From positions 1-64,000 of the forward strand of contig FIZJ01000025.1 of assembly GCA_900019385.1 (NCBI GenBank): a stretch of 64,000 nt of DNA, read 5' to 3'. Source of the stretch: an uncultured Clostridia bacterium (lineage in GTDB: Bacteria > Bacillota > Limnochordia > Darwinibacteriales > DTU012). The notes beneath the pieces are model-generated. The model did not search any database. It was given only the letters and a program-made list of their open reading frames with translations, and was not told the origin of the DNA. Positions within the stretch are counted from its first letter, which is position 1. Each line of letters starts with the position of its first letter. Shown here in pieces: positions 1 to 9,783 of the stretch. The translations under genes and the position numbers were made by a program.

Positions 1-20
1 CCCCTGTCACCTTAGGAGGA

Positions 21-1433
21 TTGTGGATGCGGATATTGATTGCGGGAGCCGGCAAGCTGGGCTATAAACTGGCGGAGGCATTTTCCAACCAGGAGAACAG
101 CATTACCGTGATAGACATCAATGAGCAGGCGCTGCAGCGGGTGCACACCAATTTGGATGTTCTCGCTGTCAAAGGCAGCGCGGTGCAAGTCGAGCTTTTG
201 CAGCAGGCAAGTGTCAAGAATGCTGATTTGTTCGCGGCAGTGACCAGTAGCGATGAGGTCAACATAGTCGCCGCTCAGCTTGCCAAGAAGCTCGGCTGCC
301 GACAGGCCGCTGCCAGAGTCAGAAACCCCGAATACGCCAAACAGCTCGATTTCCTTAGAACGGAGATGGATATCGATTACATCGTCAACCCTGAGCTGGA
401 AACGGCCAGGTACATCGCCAAGTACTTGCTTAAAGGCACCCTTGTCTATGTTGAATCTTTTGCCGACGGCAGAGTGGGGATGCTCGACTTTCCTGTGAAA
501 AACATACCTGAGTGGGTGGGCAAGAAACTGCGGGAGATCGGAAGCTTCGATGCAGTCTTGGTCGCCGCTGTGGCCCGGGAAGGCGAAATGATTATACCCC
601 ACGGCGAAACCAGCCTGATGGATGGCGACACTGTCTATTTGTTCGGCAAGCGGGATGCTCTGCAGCGCTTTGCCGCGTCCCATTTCCCGCCCAGGGACAA
701 ACGGATGGCCAAATCAGTGATGATCCTGGGAGGCGGCAGGTCTGGATACTATTTGGCCAGCAGGCTGCGGCAGAACGGAGCTGCGGTGAAAATCATCGAG
801 AGAGACGAAGCCCAATGCCAATATCTGGTTGAAAACCTCCCTGATGTGCTGGTGATCCACGGCGATGCGACCGACAGTGATTTGCTGCGGGAAGAAAACT
901 TTGCTCATATGGACGCTTTGGTGACACTCACCGGCAGTGACGAAGAGAACCTGCTTTTGGCCCTGCTCGGAAAAAGACAGGGCATACCAATGGTGGTGGC
1001 CAAGATCAGCCGTCCGAATTTCATACCCATTATCGAGCAGCTGGGAGTCGGCCGGGCGGTCAATCCAGTACTGATTTCCGCCGGAGAGATCATCCGCTTT
1101 TCCCAGGGTGGGCAGGTGGCTTCCCTGTCTCTGCTGCTGGACGGCCAAGCGGAAGTGATGGAGATTGTCGCCGATGAACAAACGGCGGTGATCGGGCGCA
1201 GCCTGTCCGAACTCGGCCTGCCTAAGGGAATAATCATCGGCGCCATTGCCCGGGGCAGTGACGTGATCATTCCCGACGGCAGCGCGGTGATTCAGCCAAA
1301 AGACAGGGTGATCGTTTTCTGCCTGAACAAGGACATCCCCGTTCTGGAACAGCTATTTTATCGCCGCAAAGGGGGCTTTTCCCGTGGACTTTGGCCTGGT
1401 CCGAAAGATTCTGGGAAATATACTCAAGATTGA
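21..1433 (+). CDS. trkA: Trk system potassium transporter TrkA (two RCK/NAD-binding domains)
   Basis: 470 aa ORF; MRILIAGAGKLGYKLAEAF and a second Rossmann motif VMILGGGRSGYYLA; followed by trkH. Confidence 0.95.
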   Translation: MWMRILIAGAGKLGYKLAEAFSNQENSITVIDINEQALQRVHTNLDVLAVKGSAVQVELLQQASVKNADLFAAVTSSDEVNIVAAQLAKKLGCRQAAARVRNPEYAKQLDFLRTEMDIDYIVNPELETARYIAKYLLKGTLVYVESFADGRVGMLDFPVKNIPEWVGKKLREIGSFDAVLVAAVAREGEMIIPHGETSLMDGDTVYLFGKRDALQRFAASHFPPRDKRMAKSVMILGGGRSGYYLASRLRQNGAAVKIIERDEAQCQYLVENLPDVLVIHGDATDSDLLREENFAHMDALVTLTGSDEENLLLALLGKRQGIPMVVAKISRPNFIPIIEQLGVGRAVNPVLISAGEIIRFSQGGQVASLSLLLDGQAEVMEIVADEQTAVIGRSLSELGLPKGIIIGAIARGSDVIIPDGSAVIQPKDRVIVFCLNKDIPVLEQLFYRRKGGFSRGLWPGPKDSGKYTQD

Positions 1434-2829
1434 AGCCGCCCTGATGGCGGTGCCTTTCACTGTTTCGCTTTTGTGGCGGGAACCGGCGGCGATTGCTTTT
1501 GTCTGGTCGATCGCGATAACCGCGGCCGCCGGCATTCTGCTCGGCTTGGGCAGGGTGGAGATCAAGGAGATTAAGACCAGAGAAGCCTTGATGCTCGTGA
1601 CATTGGCGTGGGTCGCTGTTTCCGCCTTCGCCGCCTTGCCCTATCTTCTGTCGGGCGCGATTGCTGAACCAACAGAAGCGTTTTTCGAGGCGGTGTCAGG
1701 TTTGACTACCACGGGAGCGACGGTAATCGATAACGTGGAAATCCTGCCTCGGGGGATTCTGTTTTGGCGTTCGCTCACATCTTGGTTTGGCGGGATGGGC
1801 ATTTTACTGTTGACACTGACAGTCCTGCCTTCCTTGGGAGTTGTCGGTTTTCAAATGTATAAGGCCGAGCTGCCTGGGCCGACAACTGACAAGCTGGCGC
1901 CTCGGCTCGTGGATACGGTGAAGATTTTATACCTTGTTTATGGCGGTATGACTTTAGTTCAAACCATCATGCTCACAGCCGGCGGATTGTCGCTTTTTGA
2001 CGCGCTGCTCCTGGCGTTCGCAACAGTCAGCACGGGAGGGTTTTCTCCCTACAACACCAGCATAGCTCCTTTCAGCGCCAACAGTTATGTGATTATCATA
2101 ATATCTGTGTGGATGATCCTATCGGGAGTCAATTTCGGATTGTACTATGATCTGTGGCGGGGGCGCTGGCGGAGAGTGATTCAGAATTCAGAACTGCGGC
2201 TGTACCTGGCACTGGTCACCATCGGGGTTTTTGCGGTAGCATGGAACCTGTGCTCCAGCCTGGCTTATTCCTGGTTTGAAGGCGTCAAACATGCCTTGGT
2301 GCAGGTCAGCTCCATAGTGACGACCACCGGTTATACCAGTGTGGATTACAACCAATGGCCTGCCTTCAGCAAGCTGGTGCTTTTCCTCTTGATGTTCACA
2401 GGAGCCTGCGCCGGGTCGACCACGGGAGCCATAAAGCTGATTCGCTTGATAATCGCTGGAAAACTGGTCAAACGGGAAGTCGCCCACCTGCTTCATTCCC
2501 GGGCTATGGTCCCCATCACCGTCAATGGGTATGTGGTGCCAGAGGAGACGATCCGCAGCGTCTGCGCCTTTTTGTTCCTTTATCTTGCCTTGTTCGCTGC
2601 TGGAACCGTAATCCTTTCGGCGGAAGGCATCAGCATGGCCACCTCCGCCAGCGCAGTGGCGGCAGCCTTGGGCAATGTCGGCCCCGGGTTTGGCGCTGTC
2701 GGGCCGGCCCATACCTACAGCCAGTTTTCACCTTGGGCCACCATGCTGCTGACTGCTCTGATGCTCCTGGGCCGCTTGGAGCTCTTCACCATGATTGCCG
2801 TCATTACGCCTGGATATTGGAAACAATGA
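1384..2829 (+). CDS. trkH: Trk/Ktr potassium uptake membrane subunit TrkH
   Basis: 481 aa polytopic protein; SGLTTTGATV, ATVSTGGFS, VSSIVTTTGY and ALGNVGPGFG selectivity-filter-like repeats; GTG start overlaps trkA. Confidence 0.93.
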   Translation: MDFGLVRKILGNILKIEAALMAVPFTVSLLWREPAAIAFVWSIAITAAAGILLGLGRVEIKEIKTREALMLVTLAWVAVSAFAALPYLLSGAIAEPTEAFFEAVSGLTTTGATVIDNVEILPRGILFWRSLTSWFGGMGILLLTLTVLPSLGVVGFQMYKAELPGPTTDKLAPRLVDTVKILYLVYGGMTLVQTIMLTAGGLSLFDALLLAFATVSTGGFSPYNTSIAPFSANSYVIIIISVWMILSGVNFGLYYDLWRGRWRRVIQNSELRLYLALVTIGVFAVAWNLCSSLAYSWFEGVKHALVQVSSIVTTTGYTSVDYNQWPAFSKLVLFLLMFTGACAGSTTGAIKLIRLIIAGKLVKREVAHLLHSRAMVPITVNGYVVPEETIRSVCAFLFLYLALFAAGTVILSAEGISMATSASAVAAALGNVGPGFGAVGPAHTYSQFSPWATMLLTALMLLGRLELFTMIAVITPGYWKQ

Positions 2830-2878
2830 CCAATTGTGGTATATAAGAGATACAGAAGCTACTTGTGGGAGGATCTTG

Positions 2879-4414
2879 ATGACGAAGATATTCAAGCTGT
2901 TGTTTCATCGAGCGTTCTGGGTTGCTCTGGGGATCCTCGTCCAGGCCGCAGCTCTAATTGTAATGATTCTCCGTTTCCAGCATTTCTTTGTCTATTTCTA
3001 TGGAATCAGCACCGCCATCAGCATAATTGTGGTGATCGCCCTTGCCAACGGGAGAAGTAAGGCCGGGTACAAGATTGCTTGGATCATCGCGATCTTGACC
3101 TTCCCGATTTTCGGCGGCATTTTCTACCTGATGTTCGGAGGCAGCCGGGTTGGGAAACGGACTCGGAAGAAAATGGTCAGCATCAGCGCCAAGATGGCGG
3201 AAACACTCGACTTCAACCATCCTCTGATCCAAGAACTGATGGGACAAGACATCGAAGCGGGGCGGCAGGCGCAGTATCTGCACAAATATGCCTTCAGCCC
3301 GCTGTATACCAACACATATGTTGAATACTTTCCAGTGGGGGAAGCGAAGTTCGAGCGCTTGGTTGAAGAGCTGGAAAAGGCGCGGCATTTCATCTTCCTG
3401 GAATACTTTATTATTGAAGAAGGCGTGATGTGGAATACTATCCTGGATATCCTCAAGCGTAAAGTACAGGAAGGCGTCGATGTCAGGCTTATTTATGACG
3501 ATATCGGCTCTATTTTGAAACTCCCCACAGGGTACCACAAAAAGCTTGAGGCCATGGGGATCAAGTGCTGCGTGTTCAACCCGTTTTTGCCGGTTCTATC
3601 CCCAAGGCTGAACAACCGGGATCACCGCAAGATTGTGGTCATCGACGGCCACACTGGCTTTACCGGCGGCATCAATCTCGCGGACGAGTATATCAATGCC
3701 TACCCGAAATTGGGCCACTGGAAAGACAACGCGGTGATGCTGAAGGGCGACGCTGTGTACAGCCTGACCGTGATGTTCCTGGCGCTCTGGGATTACCTTA
3801 GAGGCATCGACGAGGATTATGCCCAGTACAAGCCCGAGCATCACGAGCGGCAGCAGTACCCGGCCGACGGATATGTCCAGCCGTACAGCGACAACCCGCT
3901 TGACGACGAGGCAGTCGGTGAGACTGTGTACCTGAACCTGATCAGCAGAGCAAAAGACTATATCTACATCACCACTCCATACTTGGTCGTCGACGCGGAA
4001 GTGATGACCGCCCTGTGCAACGCGGCCAAACAGGGCATTGATGTGCGGATCATCACTCCGCACATCCCGGACAAATGGTATGTCTTCGCCGTGACCCGGG
4101 CCAACTACGGGATGCTCCTGGAAGCGGGAGTGAAAATCTATGAGTACACACCCGGGTTCATGCACGCCAAAACATTCATCGTCGATGACAAATACGCGGT
4201 GATCGGCACCATCAACCTGGATTACCGCAGTCTGTTCCTGCATTTTGAATGTGGAGTGTGGATGTACAAAAACTCAAGCATCGCCCATATCAAGGCGGAT
4301 TTTCTTGAGACCTTGGCCCAAAGCCAGGAAGTGACCTTGGAAGAGTACCGCAGGACTCCCTGGCAGCGCCGGGTCGGGCGGGCGCTGTTGAATCTGTTCG
4401 CGCCTTTGATGTGA
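2879..4414 (+). CDS. cls: Cardiolipin synthase (two HKD/PLD motifs)
   Basis: ORF 2795-4414 with likely start at ATG 2879 after GGAGG; HxKxxxxD motifs [12 protein letters not shown] and [10 protein letters not shown]. Confidence 0.93.
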   Translation: MTKIFKLLFHRAFWVALGILVQAAALIVMILRFQHFFVYFYGISTAISIIVVIALANGRSKAGYKIAWIIAILTFPIFGGIFYLMFGGSRVGKRTRKKMVSISAKMAETLDFNHPLIQELMGQDIEAGRQAQYLHKYAFSPLYTNTYVEYFPVGEAKFERLVEELEKARHFIFLEYFIIEEGVMWNTILDILKRKVQEGVDVRLIYDDIGSILKLPTGYHKKLEAMGIKCCVFNPFLPVLSPRLNNRDHRKIVVIDGHTGFTGGINLADEYINAYPKLGHWKDNAVMLKGDAVYSLTVMFLALWDYLRGIDEDYAQYKPEHHERQQYPADGYVQPYSDNPLDDEAVGETVYLNLISRAKDYIYITTPYLVVDAEVMTALCNAAKQGIDVRIITPHIPDKWYVFAVTRANYGMLLEAGVKIYEYTPGFMHAKTFIVDDKYAVIGTINLDYRSLFLHFECGVWMYKNSSIAHIKADFLETLAQSQEVTLEEYRRTPWQRRVGRALLNLFAPLM

Positions 4415-4503
4415 GTGGATTGGCCTGTAGTGGATTGACCGGCTTAACCGCCGGTGATAAGATTAAGAAAAACACTTACGCAGGTTGTGGAGGTGGATGG
4501 CTG

Positions 4504-5373
4504 ATGTCCAGTGTAGATAGAGGACGTGCTGTTTTTGAAGTGCCCCGGGGCGGCGTGATCATGGATGTGGTCAGCGTGGAACAGGCGAAAATCGCGGAAG
4601 CGGCCGGCGCCGTCGCGGTGATGGCATTGGAGCGGGTGCCGGCGGATATCCGGGCGGCGGGTGGCGTGGCTCGAATGGCGGATCCAGGGATTGCCGAGGC
4701 GATTATGAAGGCTGTTTCCATACCGGTGATGGCCAAGTGCCGTATCGGGCATATTGTGGAAGCGAGGGTGCTGGAGGCGATTGGCGTCGCCTGTGTTGAT
4801 GAAAGCGAAGTGTTGACCCCGGCGGACGACAAATACCACATCGACAAGACCAAGTTCAAAGTTCCGTTTGTCTGCGGCTGCCGCGATCTGGGCGAAGCCG
4901 CCCGCAGGATTGGGGAAGGGGCGGCCATGCTCCGGACCAAGGGTGAGGCGGGGACAGGGAATATTATAGAAGCTGTGCGGCACTTGCGTCAGGTGCAGGC
5001 GGATATCCGCAGGCTGGTGGCGATGTCCGAGGATGAGGTCATGGTCTATGCCAAAGAGCTTCGGGCTCCTTTTGAGGTGTTGATGGAAATTCGCGCCAAA
5101 GGCCGCCTGCCGGTGCTTAACTATGCGGCGGGAGGTGTGGCCACGCCCGCCGATGCGGCGCTGATGATGGAACTCGGCGCCGACGGCGTTTTTGTCGGGT
5201 CCGGGATCTTCAAATCCGACAACCCCGAGAAGTTTGCCAGAGCGATTGTGCAGGCAACGGCAAATTATCAGGATTACAAGCTGATCGCCCAACTGTCCCG
5301 GGACTTGGGCACACCGATGAAAGGGATAGAAATCGACCGGCTGGAAACCCGGATGCAGGAACGCAGTGAATAA
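4504..5373 (+). CDS. pdxS: Pyridoxal 5'-phosphate synthase lyase subunit PdxS
   Basis: [38 protein letters not shown] and [17 protein letters not shown] motifs; start refined to ATG 4504. Confidence 0.95.
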   Translation: MSSVDRGRAVFEVPRGGVIMDVVSVEQAKIAEAAGAVAVMALERVPADIRAAGGVARMADPGIAEAIMKAVSIPVMAKCRIGHIVEARVLEAIGVACVDESEVLTPADDKYHIDKTKFKVPFVCGCRDLGEAARRIGEGAAMLRTKGEAGTGNIIEAVRHLRQVQADIRRLVAMSEDEVMVYAKELRAPFEVLMEIRAKGRLPVLNYAAGGVATPADAALMMELGADGVFVGSGIFKSDNPEKFARAIVQATANYQDYKLIAQLSRDLGTPMKGIEIDRLETRMQERSE

Positions 5374-5384
5374 AAGAGAATGTA

Positions 5385-5430
5385 CGCCCAATGAACCAGG
5401 CCGGTGTTGGCGGTTCATTGGGCGTTTTTT
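5385..5430 (+). terminator. Rho-independent terminator of pdxS
   Basis: CGCCCAATGAACC...GGTTCATTGGGCG perfect 13-bp stem followed by T6. Confidence 0.9.
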
Positions 5431-5434
5431 CGCA

Positions 5435-5959
5435 TTAGGGGCCCAACATGATGTGGCGGGCTTCAACGGCATCTGGCGCAAGGGTGATGATCCCAGCGGC
5501 GATCGGTTTGCCGGGGCGCTTCGGGCCGGCGCTTCCCGGATTGAAATAGACAACGCCGTTCACTCTTTGTAAATAAGGGATGTGGGTATGGCCGAAGATC
5601 ACCAGGGAGATTCCCTCGGCCACAGGATCGGCCGTCAGGTGAAGCCGGTTGTGAATCAGATAGATTTTGTGCCCCAACAGTTCGAAGGATTCGGCCAGCT
5701 TCAGCTTAGGCAAACTGTAGGCAAAATCCATATTGCCCAGCACCGCCTTTACCGGAGCGATGGCGTTCAGATCCGAAAGCACTCTGGGATTGCCGATATC
5801 ACCTGCGTGGATGATCAAATCCACCTTGGCGAAGATATCGAAGATTTCAGGCCGCACCAGGCCATGGGTGTCGGAAATAACTCCGATGGTCATCTTGCTC
5901 ATGACAGCGGCTCCTTCCCGGATTCTCCCCAGGACGCCGGATTGCGTGTTGGCGTCCAT
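5435..5959 (-). CDS. YfcE/MJ0936-type metallophosphoesterase
   Basis: GVISDTHGL, HAGDIG, GNMD, GHTH and NPGSAGPKR motifs. Confidence 0.9.
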   Translation of the reverse strand: MDANTQSGVLGRIREGAAVMSKMTIGVISDTHGLVRPEIFDIFAKVDLIIHAGDIGNPRVLSDLNAIAPVKAVLGNMDFAYSLPKLKLAESFELLGHKIYLIHNRLHLTADPVAEGISLVIFGHTHIPYLQRVNGVVYFNPGSAGPKRPGKPIAAGIITLAPDAVEARHIMLGP

Positions 5960-6042
5960 GGTATGCTATACTTATAGTATACATCACATCGTATACTTCA
6001 CAATTCCCGTTTTCCGAAAGAGGCCGGGGGAGGTGAACAGCA

Positions 6043-7335
6043 GTGGAAATCAAGCCCGGGTCCGGCTCTTTGATCGATGTTGTCAGCAGATGGGATTCTC
6101 AAGGCACACTGGCTGTCGGTGATCAGATCGGGGTTCGCATTCTGTCGGTCAAGGGTGATCTGGTGGTGATCAGCCTGTACGGCCAGGAGGTACTGGTCAG
6201 AACCGAACTGCCTTTCGAACCAGGCATGGTTGTCAATTTGCGCTATGAAGGGATCAATGACCAAGGGCAGCACACCTTCCGCCTTGTCGATAGGCAAACG
6301 GGAACCCCGGCGCAGACAGTCCGCCTGGCTCATGAAGTGTTGCGGCAATTCGGCCTGGAACCGTCTCCGGAGCTTGTCAGCCGCCTCGGCAGCTATCTTA
6401 GGCTTGGGCAGGCCGGCCGGGGCAAACCCGCCGCCTATGGGGAGGATGCCCCTTTAGGTTCCGGAAAACCTGAGCAGGGGGCAGAACCGGGGAATACCAG
6501 GGAAACGGGCCGCCGGGCGGAACTGATTAGACAATCAGCCGAGCAGTTCGCTTTATTGGCCAAGGCGGGGGTACCCCTTACCAACACTAACCTCAGGATT
6601 TGGCGCCAGTTTTGGGAGGAACCTGTTCTGGCGGAGGCGCTGCCTGAAATAACCGCTGCAGCCGATGACGGCGGCGAGATTGCGGACGGCCTGAAACAGC
6701 TGATCCACAATTTGTTTGTGATGATGGACTCCGCTGATTCCCAGAACCTCAAGCTGCAGCTGGCCAAATGGTTGAAGCCAAAGGCGGCTGGCCAGCCGGT
6801 CTCGGAGGGCGAAACAGATCCGTTTGAGGCAGGCAAGACAGAGAAAAGTGCGGTGCTTAGGAAGCTGGAAACAGCCTTGGTCAGGGTGGCGGAACAGTAT
6901 GGGGCGCTGAAAGCGGTGAATGCCGCCGGCCGCAGGTTTTGCCCCGAACACCAGCCGCTGTTCTTTGTGTTTCCTGTCGCCTACGACGGCAGCGCTTTCG
7001 CGGTGGAGATGCTGGTTGAGGATCAAGAAAAAAAGCAGGGGAAACGAAGGGATGAACAGCAGGCCGTCCGCATAACCCTGGCGATTCCCACCCGCAGTTT
7101 AGGCAGGGTTGTGGCTGTAATTACCATGCAGGGGGATCGCTTGAGCCTGGAACTGGCCTCCGACTTGCCGGAAACCGTTGACCTGATGGAAAAACACTTG
7201 GATCGCTCCGGGCTAAAGGAGATATTTCAATCCATAAGAGTCCGGCTGCAAAACCTCGACAGACTTGAGCCGAAAAACCGGCTGCTGGTTTTATTTAAAC
7301 AGCAGATCAGCCCCCAGATCGATCTGCGGATTTGA
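6043..7335 (+). CDS. FliK/YlqG-like protein (Flg_hook-type C-terminus)
   Basis: 430 aa; C-terminal ITLAIPTRSLGRVVAVITMQGDRLSLELASD resembles the FliK C-terminal domain; next to an FlhB C-terminal-like ORF. Confidence 0.6.
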   Translation: MEIKPGSGSLIDVVSRWDSQGTLAVGDQIGVRILSVKGDLVVISLYGQEVLVRTELPFEPGMVVNLRYEGINDQGQHTFRLVDRQTGTPAQTVRLAHEVLRQFGLEPSPELVSRLGSYLRLGQAGRGKPAAYGEDAPLGSGKPEQGAEPGNTRETGRRAELIRQSAEQFALLAKAGVPLTNTNLRIWRQFWEEPVLAEALPEITAAADDGGEIADGLKQLIHNLFVMMDSADSQNLKLQLAKWLKPKAAGQPVSEGETDPFEAGKTEKSAVLRKLETALVRVAEQYGALKAVNAAGRRFCPEHQPLFFVFPVAYDGSAFAVEMLVEDQEKKQGKRRDEQQAVRITLAIPTRSLGRVVAVITMQGDRLSLELASDLPETVDLMEKHLDRSGLKEIFQSIRVRLQNLDRLEPKNRLLVLFKQQISPQIDLRI

Positions 7336-7345
7336 GGAGATGCTT

Positions 7346-7627
7346 ATGAAGAAACTTGAGCAGCAGCGGAGGCGGGCGGTGGCGCTGCGCTATGATCCAG
7401 CCCAAAACTTAAGCCCTGAGGTGGTAGCCAAGGGTGAATCCTGGCTGGGCGACGAGATTATCCGTTTGGCCCAAGAGCATGACATTCCTTTGTACAAAGA
7501 CCCGGCGCTGGTGGATAGGCTTATGAGGCTGGAAATCGCCAGCGAGATTCCTGTGGAGCTCTATGAGGCGGTGGCGGCGGTCTTGGCTTTTGTCTACAAA
7601 CTGGATCGGGAAACTCGGCCTGCATAA
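7346..7627 (+). CDS. Stand-alone FlhB C-terminal-domain-like protein (YlqH type)
   Basis: 93 aa; RRRAVALRYDP...DEIIRLAQEHDIPLYKDPALVDRLMRLEIASEIPVELYEAVAAVLAFVYKLD matches the FlhB/YscU cytoplasmic domain pattern. Confidence 0.85.
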   Translation: MKKLEQQRRRAVALRYDPAQNLSPEVVAKGESWLGDEIIRLAQEHDIPLYKDPALVDRLMRLEIASEIPVELYEAVAAVLAFVYKLDRETRPA

Positions 7628-7681
7628 ATTTCCGAGCCTGGGTCACACTAAGCCATATCAAAGGTTTAAGGAGTCCCGATT

Positions 7682-8158
7682 GTGAACATGCCGATTCCCC
7701 CTCATCTAATCTATCCGCTGTATACAGGAATTATCGCTGTGGCCGTGGTTCTGCTGGTTCCAAAACAGGAAATCAGGCGTTTGTTCATTTACGCAGTGAT
7801 CTTCGGCGGGATCTTAAATGTGGCCGCCATTACTTTCAACGGACTCCTTGGGTTTGGCGGGCACATCAATTTCGGCCCGTTCGGAGTCGGCAGCTGTTCC
7901 TTTTTCGCGCCTCTGGCCTGGACCTTGTGGTTTATCCTGTTTTTTTGGTTTCTCCCTGAACAGGTAGTACTAAAAGTGATCTATGTGATCAGTACGGCGG
8001 TCTATTCCATGTTCTTCTCGAATGTGCTGGTCAACCTCGAAATCTTCGTGTGGAAACTCCATCGTGTGTTCTACCCCCTCTTTCTTTACATGGTCTGGTT
8101 TTCCATCGCTGTTTGGGGTTACCAGCGGGTACGGGCTTGGCTAGAACAGTTGGAGTAG
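7682..8158 (+). CDS. Hypothetical polytopic membrane protein
   Basis: 158 aa hydrophobic ORF with RBS AAGGAG upstream of GTG 7682. Confidence 0.6.
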   Translation: MNMPIPPHLIYPLYTGIIAVAVVLLVPKQEIRRLFIYAVIFGGILNVAAITFNGLLGFGGHINFGPFGVGSCSFFAPLAWTLWFILFFWFLPEQVVLKVIYVISTAVYSMFFSNVLVNLEIFVWKLHRVFYPLFLYMVWFSIAVWGYQRVRAWLEQLE

Positions 8159-8183
8159 GTTTTTAAGCTTTTTATTTTTTTCC

Positions 8184-8214
8184 TTGACATTGACGTTACG
8201 TAAAGGTTTATGAT
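8184..8214 (+). promoter_or_regulatory. MerR-family-type promoter with 19-bp spacer
   Basis: TTGACA (8184-8189), 19 nt containing ACGTTACGTAAAG, then TATGAT (8209-8214), just upstream of the MerR gene. Confidence 0.85.
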
Positions 8215-8237
8215 CAAAACCGCAGGGAGGTGCGGTT

Positions 8238-8999
8238 ATGGAATACACGGTCAAAGAACTTGCGGATTTGGCGGGAGTGACAGGCAGGACCATCCGGTAC
8301 TATGACCAGATCGGGATTCTCAAGCCGGCAAGAATCTCGGAATCGGGTTACCGGATTTACGGCCCCCGCGAGGTGGATCTGCTGCAGCAGATTCTCTTTT
8401 ACCGCGAGTTGGGAGTGGAACTGGAGGAGATCAAAGCGATTGTCACCGATCCCAAGTTCGACCGGATCAAAGCCCTGCACCAGCACCGGGAAAAACTGCT
8501 GAACAAACGGAGCGAATTGGATCTGCTCATTGCGAATGTAGAGCGGACCATCGCTGCGCATGAAAGGGGAGTAACCATGTCTGATCGAGAGAAATTCGCA
8601 GGTTTCAAACAAAGGCTGATTGCTGAGAATGAGCGTAAGTACGGCAAAGAGGCTCTGGAAAGGTGGGGAGCGGAGGCTGTTGAGCGTTCCAACCAGGCAT
8701 TTTTGAATATGACCGAAGCGGAATACGCCGAGTTCACCAAGCTGGGAGAAGAGCTGATCGAAACGCTTAAGCAGGCGTTTGCTTCAGGGGATCCTGCAGG
8801 CGAAACAGCGCAGAAAGCCGCGGAAATGCACAGAAAATGGCTGACCTTTACCTGGGGCACCTACAACAAAGAAGCCCACGCCGGGGCCGTACAGCTCTAT
8901 GTGGATGATCCCCGGTTCACGGAATACTACGACCAGCATCAGCCCGGCTTGGCCAAATTCCTGCGGGATGCAGTCCTGGTTTACATCAGCCGCCTTTAG
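8238..8999 (+). CDS. MerR-family transcriptional regulator with C-terminal TipAS-like domain
   Basis: MEYTVKELADLAGVTGRTIRYYDQIGILKP HTH; C-terminal AEMHRKWLTFTWGTYNKEAHAGAVQLYVDDPRFTEYYDQHQPGLAKFLRDAV resembles TipAS. Confidence 0.92.
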   Translation: MEYTVKELADLAGVTGRTIRYYDQIGILKPARISESGYRIYGPREVDLLQQILFYRELGVELEEIKAIVTDPKFDRIKALHQHREKLLNKRSELDLLIANVERTIAAHERGVTMSDREKFAGFKQRLIAENERKYGKEALERWGAEAVERSNQAFLNMTEAEYAEFTKLGEELIETLKQAFASGDPAGETAQKAAEMHRKWLTFTWGTYNKEAHAGAVQLYVDDPRFTEYYDQHQPGLAKFLRDAVLVYISRL

Positions 9000-9079
9000 G
9001 CTCTTGTTTCGCCGCTGCATTTAGTGTACAATAAGAAAGAACCAAACCGCAGTAAGATAGTGAAAAAGGTGAGCCAGGC

Positions 9080-9643
9080 GTGGATGAAAAGCACTGCCTA
9101 TATGTTGTTTTCACAAGGACAAAAACCACGATTTCCCGGCTGATAAACCGGGTGAAACATGATAAATACACACATGCGTCGCTAGCTTTGGATCGTGAGT
9201 TAAACTACATGTACAGTTTCGGCAGAAAATGGGCGCGCAACCCATTCATCGGCAAGTTCAAGCATGAGCATCTCCACCAGGGTTTGTTCGGGATACAAAA
9301 AACCTTGCCCGGCGCTGTGCTGGAACTGGAGGTCGCCGAAGAGCAGTATGCCAAGGCGAAAGCGATCATTGACGAGTTCGTGTCCAATCGGGGACTGTAC
9401 AAGTACAACTATCTGGGCCTCGTCCACTGCCTGTTGAAAAACGAAGTGAGCTACGAGAACCGTTTTCTGTGCTCGGAATTTGTCTACCATGTACTCTATG
9501 AAAGCGGCATCTTGGATCTGAACAAGGCGCGGAACCTGGTGCGCCCGCAGGATCTGTACGATTCCCTGCGGAAGCAGGATTTCTGCAGGATCATCTATGA
9601 AGGTGATTTGAAGAAGTTCCATTTGGAACAGATGATGGCCTAA
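9080..9643 (+). CDS. Permuted papain-fold (YiiX/NlpC-P60-like) cysteine hydrolase
   Basis: His in KYTHASLAL precedes FLCSEFVYHVLYESG Cys motif; GTG start with upstream AAAGGTGAG. Confidence 0.6.
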   Translation: MDEKHCLYVVFTRTKTTISRLINRVKHDKYTHASLALDRELNYMYSFGRKWARNPFIGKFKHEHLHQGLFGIQKTLPGAVLELEVAEEQYAKAKAIIDEFVSNRGLYKYNYLGLVHCLLKNEVSYENRFLCSEFVYHVLYESGILDLNKARNLVRPQDLYDSLRKQDFCRIIYEGDLKKFHLEQMMA

Positions 9644-9681
9644 GCCAACTCTTCCACGCACCCACAAGTATGCATAAGATC

Positions 9682-9711
9682 AATACCGGTCAGGGTTTTC
9701 TGACCGGTATT
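9682..9711 (+). terminator. Hairpin, candidate terminator (no clear T-tract)
   Basis: AATACCGGTCAG-GGTTTT-CTGACCGGTATT perfect 12-bp stem. Confidence 0.55.
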
Positions 9712-9783
9712 GTAATCTATGGCTGATAATTATCCTGTTTTTTATAAAAGCCCAGTACACCCTGGTTCTAGATTGATGAAAGG

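Noticed and set aside
4444-5553. 369-aa minus-strand ORF
   Set aside because: Antisense to pdxS and its terminator; shadow ORF.
5960-6010. Repeated GTATAC/TATAGTATA motifs upstream of the FliK-like gene
   Set aside because: AT-rich promoter-like sequence; too short to claim an operator without comparative data.
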